A stretch of DNA of 64,000 bases from Diphasiastrum complanatum. Taxonomy: Eukaryota > Streptophyta > Lycopodiopsida > Lycopodiales > Lycopodiaceae. The notes beneath the pieces were generated by a model. It ran no database searches and had not been told where the DNA came from. It saw nothing but the letters and a program-made list of their open reading frames with translations. Of the stretch, positions 48,180 through 60,188 are shown in pieces; positions within the stretch are counted from its first letter, which is position 1, and every line of letters begins with the position of its first letter. The position numbers and the translations under genes are program-made. The stretch is taken from positions 31,918,383 through 31,982,382 of the forward strand of contig CM055113.1 in NCBI GenBank assembly GCA_029204225.1. Direction: 5' to 3'.

Positions 48180-49640
48180 AGTCAAATTTGTTTTTGTGCT
48201 AAAATCAAAAGCTCTTGGCCAAATATTGCTATTTATCTTTATTGCAAAATTTGTGTCCAATTATGCGTAGGAAATCATATTTTTGATGGACATTTTTTTG
48301 TTTTGCAGATATCGTAGTCTTCGAGCTTTCGATGGATCCGGATTGTTTTATGTCACTTGTTATTTTGTATTGTGGCTTTTGTAAACAATCTGGAAATAAT
48401 ATGTCTTTTGTACTAGTTGAAAACAGAGTGTTTGTTCTGTGCCACTTGATTTATAAAACCTAGTTTTTTGATGGCTCATGATCATTCGTACTTGTGCTCA
48501 AATACATTTGTGTTTATCTATTTATAGCATTGTGGTCCATTATGTACACATTTTATTGCCTTATAGTAATTGGCTTCCGAATTTTTGAAAGAAGTCATTT
48601 TGAGTCCACCCCTAAACAAGTTGAAGATGCTTTTGGGTTTTTTCAAGACATTTTGAAGGAATCGAATTTGTATCATTTCAAATTGATTTAAATTGCACAA
48701 TAATCAATTCAAGCAGCAACTATTACCAAAAACTCAATCATGATTTGTCAACAAAGATATAAATACGTTACTATCAAAGGGATTAGCTTCTTGGAAAGGT
48801 GTCTTATATAAGTCAGTTTGCGTGCTTACAAGAAGATGTGCCAGCTTCATTAACCACTTTTGTTAATTTGAGAATTCCTTCCCTAAAGTGCATGACTTAA
48901 CCTATATCCATAGGTTGAAATGCATCTTGGGGGCCAAAATATGAACTAGCTACATTTCTATACCATCATTGTCATGCCTCATCTTATGCTCGAGTTGCTA
49001 GCATGCAAATTGTGACCGGCGATTGTGAAAGCTCATATTAAGAACAAGCTCTGATAAATTTTTTCTAGGTCAAACATGATGGTGTGGTCTTTATTTCAAA
49101 TGAAATTTCTATAGAAAGTCTCTCATTGTGGCTTTTTAGCCATGGCAAGCAAATGTTTGCTCTGTTTTTGTAATTGTAGGCTTGACTTGGTCTTTATTAC
49201 ATAGTGCCCAGAAAAAAAAGAATATATGTCAAATGTCCAACAGAAATTTGGACAGTTTTCTTGTTAGTACAAGAGTACTACACTCTAGCTGATTAAGCTG
49301 TCAACAGAGAGTTCATATATTGCAGTTCAATGAAAGCAGAGACAGAAGCTCGTAACTTAGCTTGATTTAATTTCCAAAATGCTTAGATATTTGATTGATG
49401 TAATAAATGCAACACAACAGTCTGCTACGACCATTTTGGCGAAACTATTAAGGTTTTGCAAGGAATGAAACTGTACAGCTAAATTGAAAGAATTATCGAC
49501 AAATAAAATGCTATCTACACGAAACATATTCAAGGCCCAAGATCAGAGTCAAAATGTCAGAACAAAATGATGCAATAATTTCACTGCCCTTTCTCCACAA
49601 AGTGCTACCAAATATCATGTCATGGTGCAAAGTAATTGGG
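48180..49640. other. Intergenic DNA and 3' flanks
   Basis: A possible last non-coding exon of the methyltransferase-like locus begins after TTTTGCAG near 48.31 kb. The right part is the probable 3' region of the F-box gene, with AATAAA on the minus strand near 49.19 kb. No other gene seen. Confidence 0.35.
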
Positions 49641-49652
49641 TTCCAATTTGAC

Positions 49653-52046
49653 TTAGGCCTCTGCACGACTGCGCTTAAGTTGAATACGTGGGTTAGCTTT
49701 AACCAAACCCATCAGGCAAGATGATGAAATTGTCAAGCCCCAAATATTAATGGTCCTCAACTTACAGCAGCCCTGTACAATGTATAACAACCCCTGTTCT
49801 GTGACATGCCTGCATCCCCAAAGGTTCAAAACCTATGCAGAGCAAAAGTTCCCCTTGGTCAGACAATAAGCAACTACATAGATGAGCTGCAATCGAAACA
49901 AAGAAAAGAACCTTGCATGCTTTGCAGGATGCTGAACAAGAAAACCACAACAATGATATATCACCAATCGACTAGCCTGAACAATGAGACAAACCAGCAA
50001 GGTGACACAAAAGCAATTTACAAGCTCCAGCTTAGACATAGTGTGAATACCTCTAATTGTTTGGAGAGGGTTGCCATTGCAACCAAACAGACATCAGTAA
50101 TGAATGTGCCTCCAACATTTAAATGCTTCAGTGCATGCGCCCTGGACACCTGCAGCCGATAAAAGATCTATAAGGGAAGACACAGCGTGTTTCATCTCAA
50201 GCATAGATCACAGGTGCTCTTGTGACCAATTCTGAAACACCAAATTTCAATGTCAGCCTCTAAATACACACACTTTTTCCGTAGGCATTGACTGACCTAA
50301 TGTTCATGCAACATGAACTGATTGTGTTTTTCCAAACGGCATCATATTATACAGATACTACTTGCTAGTGGTGGCTTAATTAGTGTGCAAAACCTTCTTT
50401 TAGCTGGTACAGCTTATTTGTGATTATGCAGAAACTTCACCAACCGGGGTTTGACTTCCTTGAAAGACAGGTACAACATTAAGTGCAAATAAATGACCAT
50501 TGGATGGGAAATAATGCCAAAGTAGGCGTCAAATTGATCGATAGAAGTTGAAATTCTCTGGAGAAATCTTCAAGCAAAAAAAAAAGGAAAGACTGACAAA
50601 ATATCCAGTTATGCAGAAAGTAGTTTCCAGGTTTGGCTTTAGTCAATACCAGCTCAGTCACACCACTATCACTGATCGCTGTCAATCCCCAAAGCGAAAT
50701 TGAAATAAGGTTACCGCAGCACTTTGACTGAGAAATCCTTCTCAGCCCATAATCTGTGATTCGGCAACCCCATCCACTTGCAGAACTGCTCAAAAGTCCA
50801 AGCCCAACTGAAATTAATGTTAAAAGGCAATAAAAGATGGTGAGCAATGAACTGGCGTCCAATAATACTTCGAGAAATCAAAGCAGATCCCAAAAATACA
50901 TCATCATACTCACATGTCAAGTTCTTTAAGGTTGGTTGCCTCCTCGACTAGATTGGAAACAGCATCGTCGTCAGCTCTCCAGCCCCAAAAACTCAGCTTG
51001 TCTCTATATGCAAGTGATTGTCGAATTCCATCTCTCCATAATTTACTTACTGTACTTGCCCTGTTTTCCAAAATTATCAAGTGGTTCAGAGTCTTTTGAC
51101 CTTATTGTAGTTTTCTCTAGGGATGCTTTTGCTACCAGACCTAATCAAAGTTATCATGACACGTTCCATTGAGTGCTCTCTCTCTCTCGCTCTCTCTCTC
51201 TGCACCCCCCCCCCCCCCCCACCTTTTCCCACGGGAAAAAAGCCTTAAAAGTCTACTTTCAACTTCCTTGTCTGCAACTAAAAATTCTCCTCTTCAGCTT
51301 AAGACTGCTCATTCTCTTTGATCTCTTTAGGATGAAATCGGTAACAAGAAAACAGGAACCTGAGAAATAATAGAACCGAGAAAAGACTTGCAAGGAAGGA
51401 AGGAACATGATACAGAAGGTAGAAGCTCATGAAACTTCAAACTGCCCGATAGAAAGCATCTACAACCACCTCAAGTTTTTCTATGTGAAGGATCAGCATC
51501 CAAAGGAGGGAGCAGATGAGAGAATTCGGTAGACAAGCTAATAAAAAACGTGCTATAACCCAGAAAGATAGATCCACTGCTGCTAAGAAAAACTTTGCTG
51601 TGTGTTATCTGCAGCAGGTTGCATCGTTCGAAAGCTTATAGTTAACAGTCTACATAGGCTAGGGAAACGATAGCACTAATTGAATTTTCACAGTTCCATG
51701 CCAACTCAATTGAAACCCTGAGGGCAGTGTGATGATACTTTGCAACCCTTTGCAGCCCATATGACAGACATAGCGAGCATACTTACCTTGCCATATCTTT
51801 GAAGGATGTGAGGCGGAGGAAACACTGGACCAGCAAATCTAGAGGTAAAATTTCTTCAATCTTCCGTATTTGCTCTGCATGTGATCCCGCACCACCTTCC
51901 CATTGATGCTCTTCCATCTTATCCAATAAAGCTCCATAACCGCTGCTATCAGTGACAAGAGTTTGAAGCACTCTTGGACGCATGGCACGGAGGCTTTGAA
52001 GAGCAGCGGCTGCCGAATTGGGCATAAAACACGTCTCAAGAGCCAT
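49653..52046 (-). CDS. F-box/LRR protein, At5g67140-like, complete
   Basis: Such proteins are substrate adaptors of SCF ubiquitin ligases; the F-box binds SKP1/ASK and leucine-rich repeats bind the target. Five exons join with agreeing phases: 51787-52046, 50914-51060, 50650-50788, 50051-50149, 49653-49832, giving 274 residues. The F-box is IEEILPLDLLVQCFLRLTSF with KLWRDGIRQSL after it. Then come DKLSFWGWRADDDAVSNLVE, GCRITDYGLRRISQ, NLISISLWGLTAISDSGVTE, LKHLNVGGTFITD and VLNLWGCRHVTEQGLL, ending IQLKRSRAEA. Order and spacing match what I recall of Arabidopsis At5g67140 (about 228 residues), with a longer N-terminus starting MALETCFMPNSA. Start chosen as the only ATG ahead of the F-box with a protein-like sequence. 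Upstream is a (CT)n leader. Confidence 0.85.
51176..51220. repeat. (CT)n followed by C16 run
   Basis: About 26 bp of interrupted CT repeat and then 16 consecutive C residues, in intron 1 of the F-box gene. Homopolymers this long are prone to sequencing error. Confidence 0.9.
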
Positions 52047-52444
52047 GTTCGAAACAATTCCACAGCCCAATTCACAGCACAGCTTCAAACAGCGAAAAAA
52101 ACCCACCAAAATCTAAACAAAAGCGCACCACCATCAACCACCCACACTACAAATCTCACAACTCCACTCCCAAAATCATGTGAGAAGCACAAAACCTGCT
52201 CACAATTCTGACAGACAACAGGTCGAAACCGAACCAACAAAGTAAGGCATGTGCACAAGCCAACAGAGTACAATTGATGCGAAGGGCAGAGCAGAGGGAA
52301 GCAAGCAATTAGAATAGTAAGATGGGAAGAAGGGGCAGAAGAAGAATAAGACAAATTGTAGTCTCTGCGCGGCTTTACGTGCACGCAGAGACAGCAGCAG
52401 CAACGGCAGTCGCACAGTTTCTTATTGACTTGAAACAGAGAGAT

Positions 52445-52485
<41 letters not shown>

Positions 52486-52520
52486 GGACGACTGTTTAGA
52501 GCAGGGAAGGTGCATCATGT
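52047..52520 (-). promoter_or_regulatory. Leader of the F-box gene with (CT)n tract
   Basis: Upstream (minus sense) of the F-box start the sequence is non-coding. It contains a 36-bp (CT)n tract at 52447-52482, about 400 bp ahead of the ATG, probably within the transcribed leader. Confidence 0.4.
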
Positions 52521-53629
52521 ATTTTTATTTCTCTTTTCTAATAATAATTTGTCCAGCAATCACAAAAGCAAATGCTAAATATAATGAAATGAAATAGTTT
52601 TTTTTAGCCCATCCACAGCTATTTCATACTATCAAGGGTTCAAGGGTTCGGTTATTCGTAATTGTACATACATTTTTTTTAGCTTTGCCGCATTAGCGAT
52701 AAGCTATTGTGAAGATTTGCTAAAACTTGAGGTGTTGCGCTTCGGCTATGTATGCTCTAGAATATATTTGAATTAAAGAGTTTCAATTTTTGTGGAACAA
52801 AGATAATAAGTGACATTTTTGGAAGCGAAAGTCGCAGTTTCAGCTGTACAAACCACAAGCTGTTGCGGATCTAGGCGAATTCGACGATGCCGGGTTGCTG
52901 ATCAATATAAATATGGCTTATCCAAAATTATTTAGCCTTTATGTGGATTGGGAGCGAAATCTTGCAGATTATTTTGCGGAGATTCGACACGATCTGCAAG
53001 ACAGAACTGTACATATACATTTTGGCAATTTGGTACTTTCGCAGCAAAGACAATGTTTTTCGTTCAAAATCTTTATGTTAAAAGCTCTTTTATTAGATTT
53101 TCAACTCGTTACTGTAAAGAAGTCACTCTTCGAAGTGATTCAGACGAAGATACAAAGGTAACTCAGGAGCTGTTTGATGAAACATTGCTCTTGGTCAAGC
53201 TAGAAGAATTCGGCAACTTACCAGTTGGCCTTCACACAAAATCAAAAGAAGACTTGTTGTTGATCGAAGCTCAACAAAACTTGGAGTTTGCTCAGAAATT
53301 ATATGAAGAATTGAATCGTTCATAAAACATTCATTCATGCCTTTGTTGTGCTGATGTTTCTATGGGATGCTGAATTTTTTAAGTCTAAAGATGTTTTGAA
53401 GTTTGATTCTAGTTTTCATCAATTCAAAAATCAACTCAAAACAACCTATTCAATTAAAGAAACAGCAAGACACATATTCTCTAAGACGAAGAAATATCTA
53501 AAGGACAAAATATACGAAGAAATATCTTTTCGCCTTAACGAAAATCTGAAGAACAGAATGTTTCGCGAATAATCCTCAAAAAGAAGATGTTATGTTTACG
53601 AGGACATTTCACATTTGAGGAAGGGGATA
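52520..53629 (+). mobile_element. Probable 3' internal part of a Gypsy-like element, unassigned ORFs
   Basis: Plus-strand frames at 52948-53325 (ending VTQELFDETLLLVKLEEFGN ... LYEELNRS) and 53348-53572 (ending IYEEISFRLNENLKNRMFRE) are protein-like but carry no domain I can name. After them a purine tract GAGGAAGGGGA at 53617-53627 abuts an LTR start. Position and orientation suggest the region between integrase and 3' LTR. The first 300 bp are spacer. Confidence 0.35.
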
Positions 53630-54293
53630 TGTGATGCCACCTTATTGTTAAAAATTGAATATCAACATAAATATGGCATGATATACTCGAAAATGAAGAT
53701 ATGAGCTGGTTAAGTATAAATCATGAAGAGGTCTAGGCCATTTTTCGGGAATATATCTCCTAAGTACTTGCCTTGTAATTAAGGACAAGACCTTTAATAG
53801 GAAAGACATTGCCTTGGATAACCTTTACTAGGTCGTCCACACGAAACGACTAGATACGAAAAGACATGTTAAACTAGAGTAACTTTAACTCTTAGTTAAA
53901 TATACCTTTCATGGTATAATTGAACGTATACATAGTCTAATTGTTAACTAGACCCTTTCTCGGGAGCGATGCACCTATTGTTTAAGAGGTGTGTTTGTTC
54001 GCCCCGTAGAACATATATTGATCTCACACTTCAGTCTCGAGCATCGAGAGAGAAGAGTTTATGCATATATAAGAGATTGAAGAAGTGAATAGAGTTCTGT
54101 GAGTTATTCTCTCTTATCTCTGTTCTCCGCACTGTTGAGTGTGAGTGATCTTGAGTCTGCTAACAATCTCTAACGCATTACATGAATTACTTTCTGATCA
54201 GACAGACTCTCTAGTGCATTATAGTCGTTTGTTGTGTATCCGTAAAGCATGCTCTAAAGAACTGTCTTAAAACCATCTTATTCATCTGTCACA
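53630..54293 (+). mobile_element. Probable Gypsy 3' LTR (664 bp)
   Basis: Starts TGTGATGCCACC straight after a polypurine tract and ends near CATCTGTCACA (5-bp TGTGA/TCACA inverted ends). A TATA box (CATATATAAGAG) lies at about 54063, where U3/R promoters sit. No primer-binding site follows, which fits a 3' LTR. The right border is less certain than the left. Confidence 0.5.
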
Positions 54294-55170
54294 AATACTT
54301 TCCTTTCGACACTCGAATAACGACTATCTTTGCTATAGTCTAGCATGATCATAAAATAAAGCTGTATGTATACATATGAGATGACAGTCCCTGTCTGAAG
54401 AATTGAGTCTTTGATCTGTTTTCCTGATTGTCACTGACATAAGTTTCTAACGTTTTCTGAAACCATTCGTGTTCTTTAACCATTAATTTGGACTTTAGTT
54501 GTTGAGGACTTCTGTCTAGAAACGAACAGTTCGCGAACACGATTAATTAATTGTCTGTACAATCGCAAATTTGTTGTGATACCATGCATTTGTCAATTTC
54601 TGAATGGACTATTTGTCTTAGAAGATGTCATCCTTGGCACAGTCATTGGGATTGCCTCAAATACAAGCAACATCTCATTAGATCCCTAATCATCATCATT
54701 TTGTTTTTAAATATCCTCACATCAAAGCCAAATGCTCTCAAAGCATGCTTTCTAACAATCATCTTCCCCACTTCACCTATCACATTGCCTACTCTTTGAC
54801 TGATTTTCAATCTTTTAAATACGTTGTGCAAGGCCTTCACATTCATGGTGATTTCCTTACCTTTTTTAACCAATCAAGGATCCACCAAAAGTATCACATG
54901 TAGCATAAATGAAAAACAAAATGATGAATGATATAATAGTCTATAGGTAAGATGATGAATGAACATTAATGAGCTAATGATGAAAATGAAATGATGGATT
55001 CCCCTACAAAAGAGCTACACAATAAATTTATGATCTTTGTGATGCATGATGTTGGTCATGTGGTATGCATTGTCACTATCACAATTGTGTACTTGAACAA
55101 TTTTTATTAAATAGACACAAATAGATATTACAAACGTAGCACTAGCAGATGAAATTTCAACTAATGTCCA
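54294..55170. other. Unassigned intergenic DNA
   Basis: Short frames on both strands only. No recognisable domain or RNA. Confidence 0.4.
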
Positions 55171-55179
55171 TCATAGTGG

Positions 55180-55300
55180 GGTGTATGGGTAGAGAGGTTG
55201 ATTTCCACCAGAAACGTGCAGGCTTGAATCTCGACCATTGTGTAGTGACATCTAGTGAGCTTAGCTCCTTAAATGGCATTGCCAGCTTATATATATGTTG
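55180..55300 (+). mobile_element. tRNA-derived SINE-like head
   Basis: A box-A-like TGGGTAGAGAGG at 55186-55197 and a box-B-like GGCTTGAATCTCGACC at 55221 (compare GGTTCGANNCC) are spaced about 35 bp, normal for an RNA polymerase III internal promoter. The tRNA fold is degraded. The body and tail are not defined. Confidence 0.4.
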
Positions 55301-56020
55301 TATAAAACAACCACCAGCTGCTTAACATGTATGCCAAAAAAACAAAAAACAATTGATTCCATCCAAATGTGTTTTTGTAGCACATTGATATCATTCACAT
55401 GCATTTGCAGTGTTGATAGTGAGATCTAATACTGTTACTTAGGATAGTCCTTGTGGGGTGTGGGGTGACATATTCAAACTGTACGGGTTAACCATTGATA
55501 CAGAGATGTTGCTCAAATTTGGGTGTAAAGCACGGGTGGTTAGCTGCCGGTGTGGGATAGCTGTCGATCGTTTAGCTATAAGGGCTATTGACCAAAAAGT
55601 GGTGGGGCGTGACTGAGGCAATGTGCTGCTTAATGGTGAAAGCACGGGTGGTTGGATGGATGTTTTCTCATGGGCTAATTATGTGATAGATTTGTGTGGG
55701 CGCGGCTAGGCAAAGGTCCTACACCCAGTCTCAAGGGGAATGTGGCTTGAGAGAGATCCTCTGTGTTTGCTTTGGTTGGTATGTTCCGTTTGTTGTGTGC
55801 TTGCTTGGACACAAATGAACTGGTTCCTACTTGGCTCTCAGGTGATGTGAGCGTGCTAGTTTGAGGAGGGATATTTTCTGTTGGAAGTACACCTCTTACT
55901 AGAATGGATGACCACCTTGATGAGTTATGAGCATTGACAGACGGAGAGGAGCAGGTTCGAGAATACGGCTCCCCCATGCATTGAGATGGCGCCAGATCCA
56001 AGTCAAGAAAGAAAGAGCGT
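55300..56020. other. Unassigned, probably leader of Gypsy element
   Basis: No domain readable. The minus-strand frame at 55675-56157 is antisense to the gag region and Ser/Pro-rich by composition; I do not regard it as a gene. Confidence 0.3.
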
Positions 56021-56478
56021 ATGCACTCCACAGTGACACCTCCCCAAGAAGAGATGGGTGGCCCTTTTGAACTAAGTGCAATGACGACTATGCTTAGTGA
56101 GGTGAAGAAGGACAAAGAAACAGAAAGGAAAGAATGGCAAGCATCCCTGCGAGCCATGAACCTTACTCAATTCGACCTTGCTAGAGAAATGAGAGATGGG
56201 CTAACACAGCTCAAAGCCAGATTTGAAGAACTGGAGGCAACAAGAGGGAATGTAGTGGTGTCTCCTCCACTGATACCAAGAGAACCACGAGCGTGAAACA
56301 CAGAAGGCCCAAAGAAGACTACTAAAGTAAAAGCACCACCTACTTTCAAAGGAGAGCGTGACATTCGAATTGTGGAAGATTGCTTGTTTCACATGGACCA
56401 TTACTTCTGTCTGATGAACACTCCTGAAGAAGAAAGAGCGGACTTGGCATTAGCATATTTTGAAGGCTACACTTGATA
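56021..56478 (+). mobile_element. Gypsy gag fragment
   Basis: Plus reading has a helical charged N-terminal part (MLSEVKKDKETERKEWQASL ... ELEATRGN) and then, after one stop, the gag entry motif PPTFKGERDIRIVEDCLFHM followed by DHYFCLMNTPEEERADLALA and YFEGYT. This is the Ty3/Gypsy gag start (P..F.G....V..W...M..YF). It ends abruptly where minus-strand Copia sequence begins, an insertion scar. Confidence 0.65.
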
Positions 56479-56559
56479 AATGAAAATTTCTTCTTGTATG
56501 TCTCCATGAAGGAATGAGAGTCTGGACGTCCATCTAATGAATGTCCAGATCCTCTGCAA

Positions 56560-57370
56560 TAGCTATAGCCAGCAAGGTGCGAATAGATTGATGTTTTATT
56601 ATTGGACTTAAGGTGTCAAGATAATCTATTCCCTAAACTTGTTCATAACCTTTAATTATTAAACGAGCTTTCCATTTGGATTTTGATCCATCTGGCTTAA
56701 GCTTTAGTTTGAAGATCCACTCAGTGTCAATAGGTTTTATATCTGCAGGAGGATTTACAAGACTTCAAGTCTTGTTCTTCATTAATGAATGGTACTCAGC
56801 ATCCATAGCAGCTTTTCCATTTGTTTGCATCTGACAGTGACAGAGCTTCTTCAATAGATGTAGGTTCGTCATGGCTTATAAATGCTTGAGGGACAAAGCG
56901 ATCAAGTTGTTGTCATTGTCACGCAGACCTTCGAACTGCCGATTCTTGAGTAGACATCTCTCGTGGATGAATGACTAGGAGGTTTTCATTTTGTGATTGA
57001 ACATTCGTAGATCTAGGCCTATCGATGCTAAATGGAGTTGTTGGAACAAACTACTATATTTTTTGCTTTTGCTTAAAATCATAAAATTTGTCTTCAGAGT
57101 ATCCAATAAAATATACCTACAACTTATTGGGTCAAGTTTCTTCCTCAAATCAGATGGTATTTCTGCATAGCAGACACATCTGAACATACGTAGGTGTTTC
57201 AGACTTGGTTTGTACCCATATTAGGCTTCAAACAGAGTTTTGGAGTCAACTACCTTTGTACTGGAGTAGACTTGCAGATAGCAAGTTGTGGACATTGCTT
57301 CAGCCCAAAATTTCATGGGGAGTTGAGCATTGGACATCATGGATCGTGCATCCTCCAACAAGGTTCGATT
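56560..57370 (-). mobile_element. Copia integrase/RT remnant
   Basis: Minus-strand reading runs from 57370. LLEDARSMMSNAQLPMKFWA and YKPSLKHLRMFRCVCYAEIP are the integrase C-terminus; ADIKPID then WIFKLKLKPDGSKSKWKARL and IIKGYEQ are the start of reverse transcriptase. Stops and at least two frameshifts are present. The piece sits inside Gypsy gag. Confidence 0.75.
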
Positions 57371-57379
57371 CTTTCATTT

Positions 57380-57970
57380 TGCTACTAAGGTTCTTGGATT
57401 TTATGTAAGCGATATAAAATCTATGCTTTTCCCAAACAAAGTGATATTTTCAAGTTATGTAATTTTTCAATACAAAGAGCTGAGCCTCCGACTTGTGGTG
57501 TGCCAATTACTATGTTAATAAAAAGTGGCCACTAAATTGAGTACTGTGCCAAGTAGCTTAAATGTATAGTTATTTTTAATTGGGAGACACCTTTACTTTA
57601 ATCTGACATCTGATGAGGACATTGGATTTTATAAAGATGGGGTGGATGTTGTAAAGCTACCTTTACAAGCTTTACTTCCGGTGCCACTGGTGCTAGCATT
57701 GCCCCCAGTGCCAGCAGCGCCATTGTTTCTCTCGACATCACCGGCGCAGGCGCCGACGCCGCTCTCGACGCCACTGTGACCAGAATCTAGCCAGCGCCAA
57801 GTTCCTATGGCTGAAAATCTTTGAGCGGTTTTAGCGAAGTCCAAAGAGCTCAGATTGATGTGCAATCACCTCACACGATCTAGGCATGATTAAAGGAAGC
57901 CTGGGGATCAATAAATTTTAGAGACAGAAAATGACTTTCTAGAGAGAGAAAATCCTAGAGAGAAAAGAAC
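57380..57970. other. Unassigned spacer
   Basis: No gene. A GC-richer block at 57660-57790 gives a Gly/Ala/Ser-rich minus frame (57629-57865) without domain signature. Confidence 0.35.
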
Positions 57971-57977
57971 GTGCTTT

Positions 57978-58200
57978 ACCAGCCTGGGTAGAGTAATTGG
58001 TATGAGGGGAGGTGGCGAATCCCACTAATACTATAGGGGAGTGCGGGTTGCGACTCAGGACGAGCTCCAACCAAGTCTCAGCCTCCCTTGCTGGAATGTT
58101 GTCCTGACGCCCGCCTTGGCATGCTAGTGCCCCGGAGACAAGGGCCGGTCACACATTTGAATTGTAACCTTTTCAGACTTATTAATAAAGTGGGATTTTT
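57978..58200 (+). mobile_element. Second SINE-like element
   Basis: It begins CAGCCTGGGTAGAGTAATTGG, sharing TGGGTAGAG with the SINE-like head at 55.19 kb. A box-B-like GGGTTGCGACTC lies about 60 bp on, and the segment ends with TTATTAATAAAG and T-rich sequence. The A-B spacing is longer than usual, so this is tentative. Confidence 0.32.
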
Positions 58201-58329
58201 CTCAAACTGACTCTGATTACCTTCTGGATTTCAGTGTTCGGTAAAAGCGCTAGTTGTAATGCCGCTTCAAACTTTTTGATCTAGCACATAACTGAGGGTC
58301 GTATCCCGGGACACCAGGGGTATGCCGTC

Positions 58330-58870
58330 GGGACCATTCGGTCCAAGGCGCCAGAGCGGTATGCTGTGGGACCATTCGGTCCAGGAACTGGTTGTCTCCA
58401 TATCTGTCGCGGCTTGTGGTTCTGAGTGTTCCTTGCATGAACTTAAATGGGTTAAGCTCTTGGAGGATGGGCTCTAAATTGTCGGCTGAGTTGGATGGCT
58501 TGCTTGGGTGGAAGTTACCTGTTTATGGCTGTCCAGTCTGGCGTGGCACCAGGTTGGCTTCCAGCGCTCATGATGAAGCTTTCAGTTGGTAAAGTCTGAT
58601 GTAAGTCAGACAACTTGCTTGGAATGGATGTTGCTCATTTGTAACGAATTTTCGAGTTAGTTAAGTTTGATGTATGTCGGGCGGCTTGCTTGGAGGGAAG
58701 TCACCCCCATCGGGGCCCCCAATCTGGCATGGCGCCAGGTTGAATCTCAATGTTGGTTTTCGAACTTCAAGTTGGTTAAGTCTGATCGTTGTTGGCGAGT
58801 TGGCTGCTTGTATGTTAGGTGAGTTTGGACGGCAAGAGTTGAAGGCTATGGGAAGCTAAGTCGTGGCTCC
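58330..58870. repeat. Degenerate tandem repeats including a hairpin motif
   Basis: GGGACCATTCGGTCCA, a short inverted repeat (GGACC...GGTCC), occurs near 58330 and 58368. Then a unit of about 190 bp with GGCTTGCTTGG...GAAGT and CTGGC(A/G)TGGC(A/G)CCAGGTTG is repeated near 58.50 and 58.68 kb, with a third partial copy near 58.80 kb. Confidence 0.6.
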
Positions 58871-58879
58871 CTTTGGGAT

Positions 58880-60188
58880 GCCTGCGCTACAGGAGGAGGC
58901 AAGTGATCTACGTCAATCTATGTTCCAAGATGGTGAAGCTCATGAAGATAGTGCTTCTATCTTGGAGGTAGTGCTTCTATGAAAGCACATGGAGAGGTAT
59001 TGCCAAGGAGGTCTACTTCTCATCAATTCTCTTATCTTGTTCATTTGGATGATTTCATTTCATCATGTAGAAGCAAAGATAGTGCTATGTCATGTGACTT
59101 CTTGCTTGAAGACTTCAATTGGAGGTACCTCTTATCAAAATTGCTTGATATGAAGATTGCAATTGTTGATACTTTGGGGATCTTTAGATCCATTTTCTTT
59201 GCCAATATTCCTTTGTAGATAAGGAGTAATTTCAATCAAGAGGATGGTGGTAGGATTCTCAAATCTACCAAAATTCCAAGTGTATGATGAAGATTTGCCA
59301 AGGCTTGAGGAGGAGTCTTCTCAACACATGGTTTCAAGGGGATCTTCAAGGGGCAAGGTCGAGCAAAGTTCATGGTAAAGAGAGGCAAGTTTCAGGTGGT
59401 ATTCACTCCAACATATTCTCTCATGCTTCTCTTTCATTACTTGATGCACCATCTTGCTTTTATGAGGTTTCTACATCTCATAGTTGGAGTGAGTTAATGA
59501 TTGTCTTGTATCATGCCTCTAGTATAGACATATTACTTGTCATTCATGGCTTATATATGTTTCCAGATTACTTAGAAAGCAATTTGTTGAGTCGTCAAGT
59601 GTATGCTCTTGGATCTAGTAAGAGCAAGAATGAGCTTGTTTCTCATAGTTTGAAAAATCATGTTTTTACATGGTTTGAGGCAATTTGTAAACTTCTCTTG
59701 AGATTAAGTGAATCATCCTTGAAGGACACTTACATCCTTGAGCACGTGTTTAGCCTCAAGAAGATCAAGATTTCATTTGATATCAAGATTAGATCCATCA
59801 TGGATAAAGTTCATAGTATGTGGACTAGTCAAGCTAGTATACTTAATCTTTATAATCAACATTTTTGCTCATCTTATGATCTTGATCTCTATGATCTTTG
59901 TGATCTTTATGAGGCATGGAAGCCTATAATTTTCATCATGGTGCAGCCATCTTCATGCAAATGTTACTTTCAAATCAAAGATCATCATCAAGCATGGAGG
60001 AAGCACATGGATATAGTGGCAAATTGGTGGAATGCTCTTCAAAGGTGTTGGCAAATGATTTCTACCAAAGAAATCTGATCATGGATATGGTGAGGGTGCT
60101 GCTATGATGGATCCTTTTGATGGTTTTTTACTTCATATGCATACCAAACGATCCACTCAAAAAGTTTCACAAACTCCTTGAGGAGGAG
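58880..60188 (+). mobile_element. Probable 3' internal region of an LTR element; unassigned 264-codon frame
   Basis: The frame 59284-60078 is open but has the look of translated AT-rich DNA (no domain, no conserved motif). At the right end GAGGAGGAG lies directly before TGTGAAA, as a polypurine tract before an LTR. The region therefore reads as the non-coding 3' part of a long LTR element on the plus strand. Confidence 0.35.

Noticed and set aside
55675-56157. 160-codon minus ORF
   Set aside because: Antisense to the Gypsy gag leader, no domain, and no splice or start context.
59284-60078. 264-codon ORF, the longest plus-strand frame in the right part
   Set aside because: No conserved motif, AT-driven composition and a position just before a polypurine tract suggest element spacer rather than a gene. 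Kept only as part of the element region.
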